Part shown: positions 10,665 to 22,114 of the stretch, piece by piece
Layout: every line of letters begins with the position of its first letter
Numbering within the stretch: the first letter of the stretch is position 1
Assembly: GCA_951812925.1 (NCBI GenBank)
Contig: OX638372.1
Span: 64,497,407 to 64,561,406, forward strand
DNA length: 64,000 bases
Source: Calliopum simillimum
Taxonomy: Eukaryota > Arthropoda > Insecta > Diptera > Lauxaniidae
Direction: 5' to 3'
The notes under the pieces: generated by a model
Databases searched by the model: none
The model's input: only the letters and a program-made list of their open reading frames with translations
What the model was told of the DNA's origin: nothing
Position numbers and translations under genes: made by a program

Positions 10665-12120
10665 TCTGGTTTTTATGTTATAAAAGGATTTTGCAAAGTT
10701 CTGCACCAATAAAGTTGATATTTTATATTTTTTTCTATTTTTTTCTATTTTTTTATTTTATCGGCCATTTTAGTAAGAAAAGGTCTTTTTAAATTATCCC
10801 TTTACAATTTGTTTTGAAGTCCTTGTTAAATTTCCTTTGTATTGTGTATTTGTCATAACAACTTTTTAATTTGAGGTCGGAAAAAAATACTTTTTTATGT
10901 AACACACGGGTTACTCGCCTGCGTTGCGCTGCGTATGGTGTGCGCGCTACACGCGCTGCCCTTTATCTACTGGAACTTTCAAATTCGTCTTTTCACTGAA
11001 TATATACTTTTATGTAATGTCGCAGAAAACGTAATAAAGGAGTATGCGTTAAGTTTTTAAACTAAATCCTGTAAAACTGTCAAACTCGCAAGAGAAATAA
11101 AATTACGCTCTATTTCTGGAGAATCGTTATAAGATGGTGCGCCGCTGTGTGTTGACAATTGCTTTTTTTGCTTCATACAAATTGAACCAGTTTAAAATTT
11201 AAATTGTTCTCACAAATTTTTCAAAAATTTTTTTTTTTCATGATTTCACATAGGAATTACAAGTTTTGATTTATGTTATTCTGAAAAAGCTGCCATTTTG
11301 TAATAAAAAGAAAGTTAATAGCATTTTGTAAAGAATTTCATTTGTTGAAGATGCTGTTTGACATATGGGCATATCCGATAAAAGGTCAACCATATTGGAT
11401 GTGCTATTTATTTTAAAGAGTGATCTAAAAACCCAAATAAACTGACATTCTTGTTGATTAATATAGTTTTGCACTAAGCACTTCGTCATTTTGGATACGC
11501 TATTTTGTTGTTCAAAAAATTTCAGATTCCCAAAAATTTAAAAAAACCCATGTACCGACTTCGGTGGATAAATTTCTCAGATTCCTTATAAGCAACATCA
11601 AAAACACTCAATACCCTTTACTCAGAAGATCGACGTGGCGAATTTTGGGTTGAATGTGTAATCTGACGTTCTTAGAGTCATGAAAAATGTGCCGAATGTG
11701 GAAGTGACATTTTTATATGCAGCTTCTGTACCAAATGGACTATATGGTCCATATTACACCACACTTTTTTTTATCTTCATTTTGAGTATTTTCAGTTTTT
11801 TAATTTTTTTTTTTCTTTATCCTGATGAGATATTTATCAAAAAGTGAATCAGAATAAAGGTAAATTGTTTCCTTTACTGAATGACATAAAATTAATTGTT
11901 TTGTTTTATGTATTTCGGGTGTTATTTAAAAAAGAAAGATGGGTGGTCCATATTTGCCTCCTTTGCCCTACAAATTCATCGTAAATAATTAAAGAAATTT
12001 ATTTAAAATATTCTCATTTAATAAATTAAGTTACCATTATGCATGAGAATTGAATTATCTTGCTAAATCTAATCAAATTAGTTCCAAGGTTTGATTGCAA
12101 TTACAATTTGGGCGCATAAC
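10665..12120. other. Upstream region of the serine protease gene
   Basis: AT-rich and without recognisable coding sequence. A short GC-rich island at about 10905-10975 (TGCGTTGCGCTGCGTATGG, then GCGCGCTACACGCGC) stands out against the background. The last few hundred bases (11650-12120) presumably include the control region of the protease gene, but no binding site can be named. Confidence 0.4.
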
Positions 12121-12125
12121 AATGC

Positions 12126-12160
12126 TATAAAAGCTCCGCATTTTACCTACCACCATCAGT
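12126..12160 (+). promoter_or_regulatory. TATA box and initiator of the serine protease gene
   Basis: TATAAAAG at 12126-12133 is followed by TCAGT at 12156-12160, the fly initiator consensus. The A of the initiator (12157) lies 31 bases from the start of TATA, the expected distance. This gives a 5' leader of only about 36 bases before the ATG at 12193, which suits a strongly expressed small digestive gene. Confidence 0.8.
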
Positions 12161-12192
12161 AGTTGTGTGTACAAGCTGCAATTGATTTTGTA

Positions 12193-13128
12193 ATGAGGTT
12201 CCTTATTTTTGTTTTCACTCTAATCTTGGCTGCGGCCTCCGCTTATGAAAAGGTGCTTCCTCTGAAGGATCATAAATTTGAAGGCACAGCTATTGGGGGT
12301 CGCATAACGAATGGACAAAAGGCTTTGCGTGGACAGTTTCCATACCAAGTTGGTCTTTCACTTCAAGCCTATGGAGATGAAACATTCTGCGGTGGTTCCA
12401 TCATCGGCGTTAATTGGGTTGTGACAGCTGCTCACTGCACCGATGGGTATGTCAAACATTATATTATTTGTATAGTTTTACCAAATATATATGATGGTCT
12501 TCCATTAGCATGCACACAGTGTATGTTTATGCGGGCAGCACTCGTCTCTTTGGTGGTCAGGTTTGGGTTTCTAAAGCAATTCACCAACATCCGGGCTATA
12601 ACAGTTATAATTTTGACAATGATATTTCCCTGATCTGGGTCTCAGGATTCCCATTGAATTTTGATATCAATATCATTAGAATGCCAGCACGCAATGGCTT
12701 ATACGATTCATATGATGGAAGGACCGTTATTGTTTCTGGTTGGGGTCGTACCTATGATGGTGAGCTTTTAGTATATTATTCTTAAATAAGTGCTTTAATA
12801 AAGTTTTTCGATTTTTCTTTTACTAGACTCTCCACTTCCTGAAAACTTACAATGGACTCGTCTATCTGTTATGAGCAACCGCGAATGTGCAGACTACTAT
12901 GTCAAATATTTGATTCGGGGTAATGTTATTTGTGTCCGTACTCCCGGTGGACAATCTACTTGCCAGGGTGATTCTGGTGGCCCATTGGCTATTGAGGGAC
13001 AAAATCTTTTAATTGGTGTAACCTCCTTTGGTTCTGATGCTGGCTGTCAGTCTGGTAGCCCTGCTGGTTTCACACGTATCACCAGCCATTTGGATTGGAT
13101 TGCTGGCATTACTGGTATTTCCTATTAA
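12193..13128 (+). CDS. Secreted chymotrypsin-like serine protease (S1 family), three exons
   Basis: Exons 12193-12446, 12509-12759 and 12827-13128; introns of 62 and 67 bp have GT-AG ends (GTATGT...TTAG and GTGAGC...CTAG). They encode 268 residues. Residues 1-17 form a signal peptide ([17 protein letters not shown]), followed by a pro-segment and an activation site GGR|ITNG at 37/38. Catalytic residues: His81 (TAAHC), Asp123 (DNDISLI), Ser218 (GDSGGP). The residue six before the Ser, the base of the S1 pocket, is Ser212, and Ala is found at the position equivalent to 226, so chymotrypsin- or brachyurin-like rather than tryptic cleavage is expected. The ending GYLDW-like [13 protein letters not shown] resembles fly Jonah proteases. 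Six cysteines pair as in the family. I chose ATG 12193 because it starts the signal peptide and lies 36 bases after the initiator. Likely a gut digestive enzyme (inference). Confidence 0.92.
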
Positions 13129-13696
13129 CTTTTTTAAGTTTATAAAGCGATATAAAAAGAAAAAAACATTAAAAAAAAAAACGCTTCATAGAGAAATGAC
13201 CGTAATTATTTTGTTATCTCCTCTGCAAAGCATATACATATTAATATATAAAATTTTAAGAAGATCCCACAACGGTAAAATGACTCTAAGGAGATCCAAC
13301 AAAAATAATTTTGCGTGATTTCGTGTTGTATCCAAGACATTTTGATTTAAACTTTTTTGTTACTGTACAGTAGAAAAAAAACCATGTAATTGGCTGTAAC
13401 TTTCGAAACCGATCAGCTCCGATTTTACTTGAAGCAGTTTTACATTCCTGAAATGAGTACAAACACATCCCATATCACGATTTTGTCGTCAATAAAGTCA
13501 AACTCAAAACACGTAGAAGCCCACTGTGAGCATAACGAAAAGTGGGCGTTGTTCAATAATTGCCACGCCCACTTTTTACCAAAATAAAAATATTGGTTAA
13601 TAACTCAGGCACAAAAAAAAAAAAAAAAAAATGAAATGAACTTTTTATTTCTTATATGCAGTCGTATGTACTTTTTGACACTGAACCCATCTTCTA

Positions 13697-14483
13697 ATAA
13701 TAATCGAGTTTAGCTACTGCAGCTAATAGCCTTCTTAGCCAATTAGCAAAAAAGGCTATAAATCAAATTTAAAGCTTTTTATAAAAATATCTGAAATAAG
13801 GGATAAAAAACCATGCAAGTTAATATTAGTTTTATTTTGTTTTATATCCCGTAGCTTTATCACACTTTCACAACATACCCCTTTAGCTTATATGCACATA
13901 AGTATGTAAGAATATATCCATACACCTGCATATAAATGTTCATACAATCAAAGATGGGATGTTTGAAAAAATTTAACCCAGCATGCTGTTTGGCTCGGAC
14001 AAAACACTAACAAAAACCATGCATTACGCAAAATATGACAAAAATATTATACTAACTGATAACAAAGACAGTTAACTACGGTTATTTTTCAATCTAAGTT
14101 TGAGTTGACCTTTTGACAAGTTAACATTATAAAATTCACAATTATTGACAAGGGTTGTCATGCGATTAAAAGGAGCTGAAAACATATAGTTGGTTCTGCT
14201 AACCGGTTGATAAAATAGTTGCGGAGAATTACGATCGCTTCTCCGATTAATATTGAAAAAAATATAGTTTAAGAGCTCTGGAGCAGTAAGGGACTCAGTG
14301 ATAAGTTGGTGCAAATAAAGAATATCTGCATTATCTCTTCTTCATTCTTTTAAGTAGCTTCAGACGATCCTCATAAGGAGGAAGGTTTGAAGAATCAACC
14401 CAATTCAGGCCATTCAGAGCAAATCGAATGAAGTTCTTTTGGATTCTTTCGATTCTATCAATATGAACGTTATAAAATGGTGA
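13697..14483 (-). mobile_element. 5'-truncated non-LTR retrotransposon fragment
   Basis: The segment is present in repeat copy B but missing at the same place in copy A, which marks it as an insertion. Read on the minus strand it begins inside a reverse transcriptase C-terminus at 14483 and ends at 13697 with a short ATT-repeat tail (ATTATTATTA). Copy A keeps about nine bases between the joins that copy B lacks, so the insertion seems to have removed a few bases. Confidence 0.6.
14072..14480 (-). pseudogene. Non-LTR reverse transcriptase C-terminus (jockey/LOA-like), fragment
   Basis: The minus strand from about 14480 reads FYNVHIDRIERIQKNFIRFA and, further on, LPPYEDRLKLLKR, the conserved region after the reverse transcriptase palm in jockey-type elements. 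After a stop at about 14330 the frame 14314-14072 continues with LITESLTAPELLNYIFFNI and SRTNYMFSAPFNRM, again family-typical. So the gene is 5' truncated and carries at least one in-frame break. Clade is uncertain. Confidence 0.65.
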
Positions 14484-14999
14484 CTATCATTATACCTGCA
14501 GGTTTTTGAAATATCCTTGCTTGAAGTTGAAGAAAACGATGTGTTCAGTCTTACAGCGTAGCTACAAGGAATGGTGAAATTCTTTGTTATTAATGGCGTC
14601 GAATAGCCACACTCCTCCTTACCAAAACATTCTTTCGAATTTTTCGAATAGGTTTCTTACTTTCCGGGTTAAGATTGTTTGAAGATAAGATATTTCAGCC
14701 CCCATACAGAAGGCGAAATACTTTGGGTATGTGGCATATCCGATTTATTTATTTTAGGGCATTCTATTTCACCAACAAAATTTTAAGTTTTTGATATTTT
14801 TCTATACCATGCGATACTTTCCGAGATTTTTTTTATTATTACTCTCATCGGTTAATCATTATCATTTTGAAAGAATGAAAATTGAATGTGAAAAGATACG
14901 AATTTCATCACAAAAAAATATCTATGAATAAAAACATCGACTAAAATAATAAGATCAGATTATTGACCGAGCAGGGATCGGTGTCCAGGTACTGATCTT

Positions 15000-16620
15000 T
15001 AATTAGAGTATTAAGAGAAACTTCATTTAGTCGCGCTGAAGTTTTGTAGCCCAAAACTCGCATGGAAGACATGTTAGTTCATAGCGAAGATGTTTGATTT
15101 TACGAAAGAGTGTTAAGAAAATTCTTTTTTATTCGTCTGAAAGAGTTTTAAGTTTGACTTTGTAATTATCTTGAGTTTTGAGCAATCTTCTGATATTCGC
15201 GGAAAATGTTTATCGCGGAACGCTCGAGTGAAAGAGATATATATTCAATCCAAATATGTGGAAAGATTCGAAGATCTTCCAATTGTTTGCGAGGTACATA
15301 CATAAGCCTCTCTCCTTCCTTAACCCAAACTGTGGTTCTTTTTAGTGACCCCACCCGTTTCCCAGTCCCTAATTTTAGAATACTGATTTGATTTTTTGAA
15401 GATTTTAACGAAAACTGCTAATATCTAAAAAACAAATATTTATTTCTTGTTTCGTTCTATATAAAATATATGAATGCACATGTATACTTACTGGATAAAT
15501 CTTATCATCTTCAACTTATAATGAAATCACAACAGAAACAGTATCTATTTCGAAAAAAATACTTCTTTTCGTTCTTTTATATTAAAAAGTTAAGTTTCTT
15601 CAGAATTATTTTTAAAGGTTTGAAGGTTTAGTTTTAATTTTATAAAAGTTTATTTCAAAATCTTATTTAAATACTCATACACACTAAAAAATTAAAATTT
15701 ACTTTTGTGACTCTTGATTCCCTTTTATATTAATTTTAAACTATTTTGGTATTAAATTTAAAATTTTTTACAAAAATGTTTCAAATTTATTCCAAAAAGG
15801 TTTAAATTAATACTTTTTTTGTCATTGTTCCATATAAATACTTTTTCTTATTAAAATTAAGCTATAATTTTTACTGTGTACAAACAAATGGTCATGAAAA
15901 GGTCTACTTACTTTCTTATTCAATTTCCGATTTTTATATGAATAACAATTTTAATCTTAGCTCAAACTAATTAATTTCTGCATTAACAAAACACGACACA
16001 AAATACTGATTAATATTTATGAAAACACAATGAAACCAAAAGTCAACTTAGCAAGCCTACTCGTGGATATTAGATAATTGACTTAAAATAGCAATTGGTG
16101 TCATACAAAGGATACTCCCAATTTAAATAAATCCGATTATTTTATCCGCATGATTTATGGTTTGCTAAGTTTTTGAGCTTAGTGGGTGATAAGTTGCATA
16201 ATAACGTTCACAGGATATTGCAACCAAAGTCCATGAGGATGCGGCAACGGATGTAGCTGTAAGAAAAACAAGAAGATAATAACAAATGAGTATGAATTCG
16301 TAAGCGATAAGCTTGAAAGGGATATGGCTTAAGATATACCACTTAGCTTAAAGAAACTCATAAGCAAAGCAAAGTGAGGACAGGAAAAATTTAATACACA
16401 TTTTGTATAAAAACAAACAATAAATGACAGAGGGTTGCATCACTATTGTTTTTTAATATAAATTCTTTATCAAGTTAAAGGTGGCTACTTATAAAATTTC
16501 ACTGTAATCTGATATTAGTGCATTCAAAAATATTGCATGGAAGCTAGACACAATTGTTCTTACTACACGTAATATCAACTGAGTGTGTGATAATTTTTGT
16601 TCACTTGACGTAACATATTG
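15000..16620. other. AT-rich stretch, nothing recognised
   Basis: No transposon ends or coding signal found. Overlapping short frames on both strands at 15166-15391 mirror each other and show no domain. Confidence 0.35.
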
Positions 16621-16623
16621 AGA

Positions 16624-16742
16624 GGATTCCTGAAAACGTGTAAAAGCCTCGAAAACCTCGTAAACTCGTAAAAGTTGTCAAAATCAATACAAAATTTGAT
16701 AGTTTTACGAGTTTACGAGGCTTTTACACGTTTTCATGAATC
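16624..16742. repeat. Compact palindrome (MITE-like hairpin)
   Basis: GATTCCTGAAAACGTGTAAA at 16626 returns as its complement at the right end (TTTACACGTTTTCATGAATC). The arms are about 55 bp and nearly perfect; the left arm carries one extra GAAAACCTC block. It lies directly beside the left target duplication of the transposon at 16751. Confidence 0.75.
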
Positions 16743-18423
16743 GCCTTATTACACTGTGCAACAAATTTTGGGTCACTAAATCTTTCCCGAATGAAACCAA
16801 CGGGAAATGAAAATAGACTATCAGTAGGCAAAAACCCCCAAAGGGTTTTTAAAAGTTAGCTCGTATTGTTAAGTTCTAGCCTTTCAAAGTTGGGATGTTT
16901 TAGGACAAATTTTCCCATATATATTTTACATGTAGTAAATCAATATAAAAATTAAACAATTTGTATTAAATATTTATGGCCTTAGATATTTAAATCTATT
17001 AATTTTAATAGTTTTTGGGATTTTAATTTCTTTTTTGTTCTATCTTTTCCAGTTTTTATGAGCGTTTTGTTTGCTATTTTCTCTAAAAATCGTGTATTTT
17101 TAACTATATATTTTTTATTATACATATTAAATTACAAAGCTTTGCAGATGATTTCTAGGTAATAACAAGGCTTTTTATACATGTTTCATTAAATCAATTC
17201 TAATGAATGGTTTCATTCCCCAATGAAATTTTTAATTAGGTATGTGATTTTTTTCATTAATTTAAGCCCAATCGTTATGAAAGTATTAATGAATAAAATT
17301 CATTATTTGTGTGAAAATTTTTCCGGAAACTACTATGGGCCACTGCTTGTATCTTGATTGGACAAAGGGGCGTAACACCTCCCACATAAAAGTACATTTT
17401 CAAACAAGTACTTTTTCAAAGTAAGCACTTTTTTCAAAAAATCAAAAAATGTGCTTTTTTTTAAAAAAAGTATATTTTTCAATAAAAATCGTTTTGCAAT
17501 AGAAAACATTAATTTTCAATTCCCTGTCGAAAAGGGGTCGTGTCCGCCAAAAAGTTTTACCCCTGGCATATCCAGCGTTGAAATCTTAATCAATGTTAAA
17601 TTTTCATTATATTTGTTTCAAAATTTTTATTCAGTTTAACAAAAAAATTCAATAATTTTAGAACAAAAAATGTAAATAAAAAAAATCACTAAAACTTTTA
17701 GCATATTAACCTCGAAATAAAATTTTTTTCATTGATTTAATGATTTTTTAATGAAACTATGAATGAAAATATTTAACAAAATTAAAAATATAAATGAGTT
17801 TTTGTTCAGTTAATTAACATTTTCATTAAATCAATGAGTTCTATACGATCTATTACTGCTTTGAAGAAAAATTATATCAGTCTATGAAGGAGGTTAAGCA
17901 ACGTTTTGAAATAAAGTTCTCAGGAAAACCCAATTAAAAATTAAAAAGATATGTATAAAAAAAAACAAGACTGCAATTGGATGAGCTGTAACTAAAATAA
18001 GCTGGATTTATTCGAAATTTATGCTCAACTTTTTAATGAGTGCATTTCAATATTTTTTTAATTGCTCTAGCTAATCGATTCTTATTACTCCATTCATAAT
18101 TTCTCTTTCTTCACTTACAATTTTTATATAATTTTTATCCCACAAGAAAAATATTTGTTGTTAGTGGATACTCTTCAAGAAAAAATCATTTACATGTTCT
18201 CTTAAATCGTTAAATCTCTTAACTTTTTCTCTTTTACTTTATCAACATTCAAGGTCAACTTTGTGATATTTTTTCTTATTGTCTTTTTTAAAAAAGAAGA
18301 AGATAAAGTTTTGCTAAACCGTTTTTTTTGTGAATTTTTTAAATTAATAAAGTGAAAAGAAATTTTTAAATAAGTTTAATAAACTGAAGAAATATTTTGT
18401 ATTAATTTAATAACGTTTGTAAA

Positions 18424-20002
18424 ATGGCTTGCAAAATAAACAACTTTTGTTACGTTTGTGGCCATTTCACACCAAAAATGTCGAAACATGGTTCTTTTAC
18501 AGAAGAATTTATAGCCGCTTACGAAAAATATTTTAACCATTCCGTTATTTCTAATGTACCATGGGTTCCAAAAGTTGTTTGCAAAAACTGTTATACTAAT
18601 CTAATAAGTTGGATGAGTCGAAGAATTAAAAAAATGCCTTTTGGAGTGCCGATGATCTGGATAAATCCAAATGGACATGACCCCTCAAATTGTTATGCTT
18701 GTGTGAATTCCGAAACTGGTATGAACAAAAGAAAAATGAAAAGTAAAATTTACAAAAGCGTTCCAAGTGCTCAAATTCCAATGGAACACTCAGAAAATGT
18801 TCCAGTCCCGAAACCTCCAAGCCCGGACGTGACATCAGGGATTACGATAATAACTGATTTAGATGAAGCTTTATCTATTTTTGCGCCTGAGCCCACTAAG
18901 TCAAACGATCCTATACTGATAACACAAAACCAGATGGATTTTATTGTTGCAAAGCTTGGATTGTCACAACGCAAGTCAGAAGAACTAGCTAGATTTTTAA
19001 ATACAAATCATCTCTTGGCAAGTGGGACAAAAATTTCAGCATACAGACATCGACAAGCAACTCTGCAAGAATGTTTTATTGTAAATAACGAGCAAACAAC
19101 TGCTTACTGCACGGATGTCGAAAAACTTATGTGCAAAATGGACATTCGCTACAATGCTGATGAGTGGAGACTATTCATTGATAGCTCCAAAAATAGTTTG
19201 AAAGCTGTGTTGCTTCATCAGACAAACTCAAAACCTTCGGTACCAATTGCCTACAGTGTAGACACGAAAGAGACTTACGAGTCGTTAAAAACTATTCTCC
19301 AAGAAGTAAATTACAACAAACATCGATGGAAAATATGCTGTGACTTAAAAGTAGTGGCAATTCTTCGAGGGCTGCAATCAGGATATATTAAATACATGTG
19401 TTTTTTATGTGACTGGGACTCCAGATATTCGGGTGACCAGTATACAAATCATTCCTGGAAGTGTAGAGAATTGAGCAAACACGCTAATGCCAACGTCATT
19501 GAGGATCCTCTGGTACCCCAAAACAAAATTTTGTTACCTCCTTTACATGTAAAACTTGGTTTAGTGAAAAGCTTTCTAAAAACTGTGGCTAAAGGAGAAG
19601 AAGTTTATACTGTTTTAGCACAAATTTTCCCCCGACTTTCAGAGAGTAAATTAAAAGAAGGTAAAAACATTAAATTAACATATTTTACTTCACTAAAATA
19701 TTATATATGTAAAAATGTAAAAAAATATTATATTGCATATTGCTTTTCATCCTCTAGGTGTTGTAAATGGCCCAGACATTCGAAAACTTATCAAAAATCA
19801 AACATTTGATAATGTCTTAAACACAAACGAATTGCTAGCTTGGCGTTCCCTCAAAGATGTTATAAATGGATTTTTGGGAAAAAAGAGGTCTGAGGACTAC
19901 CAGAGCTCTGTTAACACGATGATGAATGCTTTCTCCAAACTACGTGTTAACATGTCGTTAAAAAAATCATTTTTTTTTTTATTTATTTCTTTATATAGTT
20001 GA
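18424..20002 (+). CDS. Transposase-like protein of the unclassified transposon, C-terminus missing
   Basis: Exon 18424-19660, intron 19661-19757 (GTAAAA...CTCTAG), exon 19758-20002; 493 residues. Residues 1-105 form a cysteine-rich N-terminus (CYVC at about 9, CKNC at about 55, FGVP, then CYAC at about 83), probably zinc-binding. A central part reads DEWRLFIDSSKNSLKAVLLH, IAYSVDTKETYESL, WKICCDLKVVAIL, then YMCFLCDWDSR and LLPPLHVKLGLVKSF. Asp residues in FIDSS and CCDLK are candidate catalytic acids (inference). I remember this architecture from uncharacterised insect and hydra repeat proteins. In those the region MSLK is followed by a long part with HSHLDFF, which is absent here; instead a T-rich tail reaches a stop at 20002. 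So this copy is probably deleted at its 3' end and non-functional, although the rest is open and the intron is intact. Confidence 0.65.
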
Positions 20003-20110
20003 AAGTCTTTTTGGGTGTACAAAATAATTGTGTGGTAAAAAAAAATTTGTGGTGAAATAAAAATATTTGTGGTGAATAAAATGTTTGAGGTGAAATAAAA
20101 ATTTCAGGCG
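20003..20110. repeat. Short tandem repeat downstream of the transposase-like gene
   Basis: Three to four diverged units of about 25-28 bp with TTTG(T/A)GGTGAAATAAAAA between about 20030 and 20108. It lies where the missing 3' part of the gene would be expected. Confidence 0.5.
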
Positions 20111-20906
20111 ATTTACAAATATTATTCAATTACAGCCGTCTGCTGAAAGATTTTGTAAATCAGTGGGCCCTTTAACAAAGGTGTACTCAATATTTGTCCA
20201 ACAGTAAGTTCAAACTTGGTGATATCGCTTAACTATGTTCGGCAATAATGTTCATAAGAATACGATAAATAAGTTTTGTGAACATATTATGCCAAAAAAA
20301 TATTTCCTTTCTAGAGGTTTTTTAAAAAAACACTTAAAAAAATTAATTTTTTCAAACTTTTTTCAGCATAACTTGCAGGGACACGTTTTTTTTCGCTAAC
20401 AACATATAACAATATTGTAGTCACTGTAAATCTGAACAACTTTTGTGAATATACCAATACAATCTGATTGTGTCTAAGCACTCTAAATAGCTCATATAGA
20501 CCACTATAACGCACAAAATGGTCAAAAACACGCTAACTTCAAGAGGCTATAAAAATTGAATAAGAGCTAACTTCGGAAAACCCTTTGAGGGTTTTGATAT
20601 ACTAATGGTCTACTTTCATTTCCCGTTGGACTCATTCGGGAAATTTTTTCTTGTTGCACAGTGTTATTAGCCTATTTACATTTTACAAAAACAGTTTCTT
20701 CTACTTTTTTTGAGAAACTCAATTTTATTTTTAAACCGGTACGTAAAGCAGATCTTGGAACAATATGTAACTCCAAAATATACGGGTATGTTTTAAGTAT
20801 TTAATTTTTTCACTTATATTTTTATTTTAAAAGTGATGTCATATCTTAATGAGTTTAAATTTATGTTTTTAGCCGGTTACCGTACAAAATCCTTACTTCG
20901 TAAATG

Positions 20907-21300
20907 GGGATAATGTCCGAAAATTTTTCGGCCATAATCATGGTCATGGGGCTTATGTCCGCAAATTTTTCGGACATAATCCCAATAGGGGTTATGTCCG
21001 AAAAATTAAATTAGGATTGAACAAAATTTTTGCAATAATCTATTTAAAAAATTTATATAGTGTTGGATGTTATAGACTGATCCGCGGCTGAGGGCCGCCG
21101 CGGAAACGGTATTGGCATTTTTGGGAGTTGTAAATCCTGAGCTGCGGCTGTAGTCAATAACAAAATATCGTTATGGGGACTATGTCCGTTTTTTCCTGGG
21201 GATTATGTCCGAAACACTTGCGGACATAATCCCCATTTTCCGAATTCCTGGCGTCCGAATTCCTGGCGGAATGGGGATTATGTCCGTGGGGACTATGTCA
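20907..21300. repeat. Cluster of GGGGATTATGTCCG motifs in both orientations
   Basis: About nine occurrences of GGGGA(T/C)TATGTCCG or its complement at about 20907, 20949, 20972, 20988, 21176, 21199, 21223, 21272 and 21287, often paired as hairpins around TTTTTCGGAC. Probably a MITE built from multiple copies of a terminal motif. No target duplication was fixed. Confidence 0.65.
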
Positions 21301-21304
21301 CGGC

Positions 21305-22110
21305 ACGTTTTTAGCCATTGCTAAAAGGTTACTTTTGCCTTGTTATATAATTTCCTAAATAAAGAGAAAGAGGTATTTTTTAAACATTTAGTTATAGGTG
21401 TCTGAAAAACCAGACGTGAAAGCGCATTATTGAGGCATGATTTGGAAAATATGTGCCAAATAGCTATTTATTTTATGTCTGTTAATTTATACTTAAATAC
21501 GTTGAAACTCAATTTTTAAAATATAGATTGAAAAACACAAAATCAAAATTCAATATCCCCCGCAACTCCCCCCACGTGTTTTAAATAAAAAGTGCTTGCA
21601 CCCAAAATGTTTTTTCGGGAAAATATGTAGAATGACTCTAGGATGAAACATATGTAGCCCTTTTTACAAAGTGAATGGCACTTTTTCAAACCAGTGCCGA
21701 AAACGCCATTTTTTAGCACGTACTAAAACCAACAAAAAATTTTGACTAAAACGGATACAAAAAATTACCATGCAGAAAGTTTTCTGCTTATTCGTAGATT
21801 AAAAAACCGTAAACTGGAAAACTTCATCTAAGTAATTTCGTTTACGAGATATTGCATTTTTACTTAATTTTTTGACTTTCTATTAAAAAATTAAATTTTT
21901 GCGAACTAAAAAAATAATGTAACAAAACTAGTTAGTTCTAATGTATTTTCTGATGTTAAATCCGAATCTCATCTTGGAATTGCTTTATCATTTCTGAATT
22001 CTGAGATATTTTAACCTGAAATTTTAGCATGTACGGGTTTTCACCCCTTTTGAGGTTATAAATATAACAGGATCAGGTAATTGTTCACCATAAAACTGGA
22101 TAAGGTTTTT
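21305..22110. other. AT-rich stretch, nothing recognised
   Basis: No coding signal, no transposon ends recognised. Confidence 0.35.
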
Positions 22111-22114
22111 AAAA

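Larger units (their letters stand above)
13305..14990 (+). repeat. Interspersed repeat, copy B, interrupted
   Basis: Direct copy of the repeat at 9801-10660. The first part (13305-13696) matches 9801-10190 and the second (14484-14990) matches 10190-10660, with few differences. Between them lies a non-LTR retrotransposon fragment absent from copy A. Copies A and B bracket the serine protease gene. Confidence 0.8.
16751..20663 (+). mobile_element. Unclassified cut-and-paste DNA transposon, 3.9 kb
   Basis: Ends are CACTGTGCAACAA at 16751 and its complement TTGTTGCACAGTG at 20663. The similarity of the inverted ends continues about 110 bp inward (TTTCCCGAATGA, CAACGGGAAATGAAA, CCCAAAGGGTTTT). 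The flanks are a perfect direct repeat TTATTA (16745-16750 and 20664-20669). It carries one gene, 18424-20002. A 6-bp duplication with CAC... ends does not fit hAT (8 bp), piggyBac (TTAA) or Tc1 (TA). Transib ends also begin CAC but produce 5-bp duplications. I leave the superfamily open. Noncoding 16870-18420 is AT-rich with ATTAATGAA/TTCATTAA motifs. Confidence 0.75.

Noticed and set aside
16751..20663. Assignment to hAT, P, piggyBac or Transib
   Set aside because: 6-bp duplication TTATTA and the protein do not fit the defining features of these families; only the CAC ends recall Transib.
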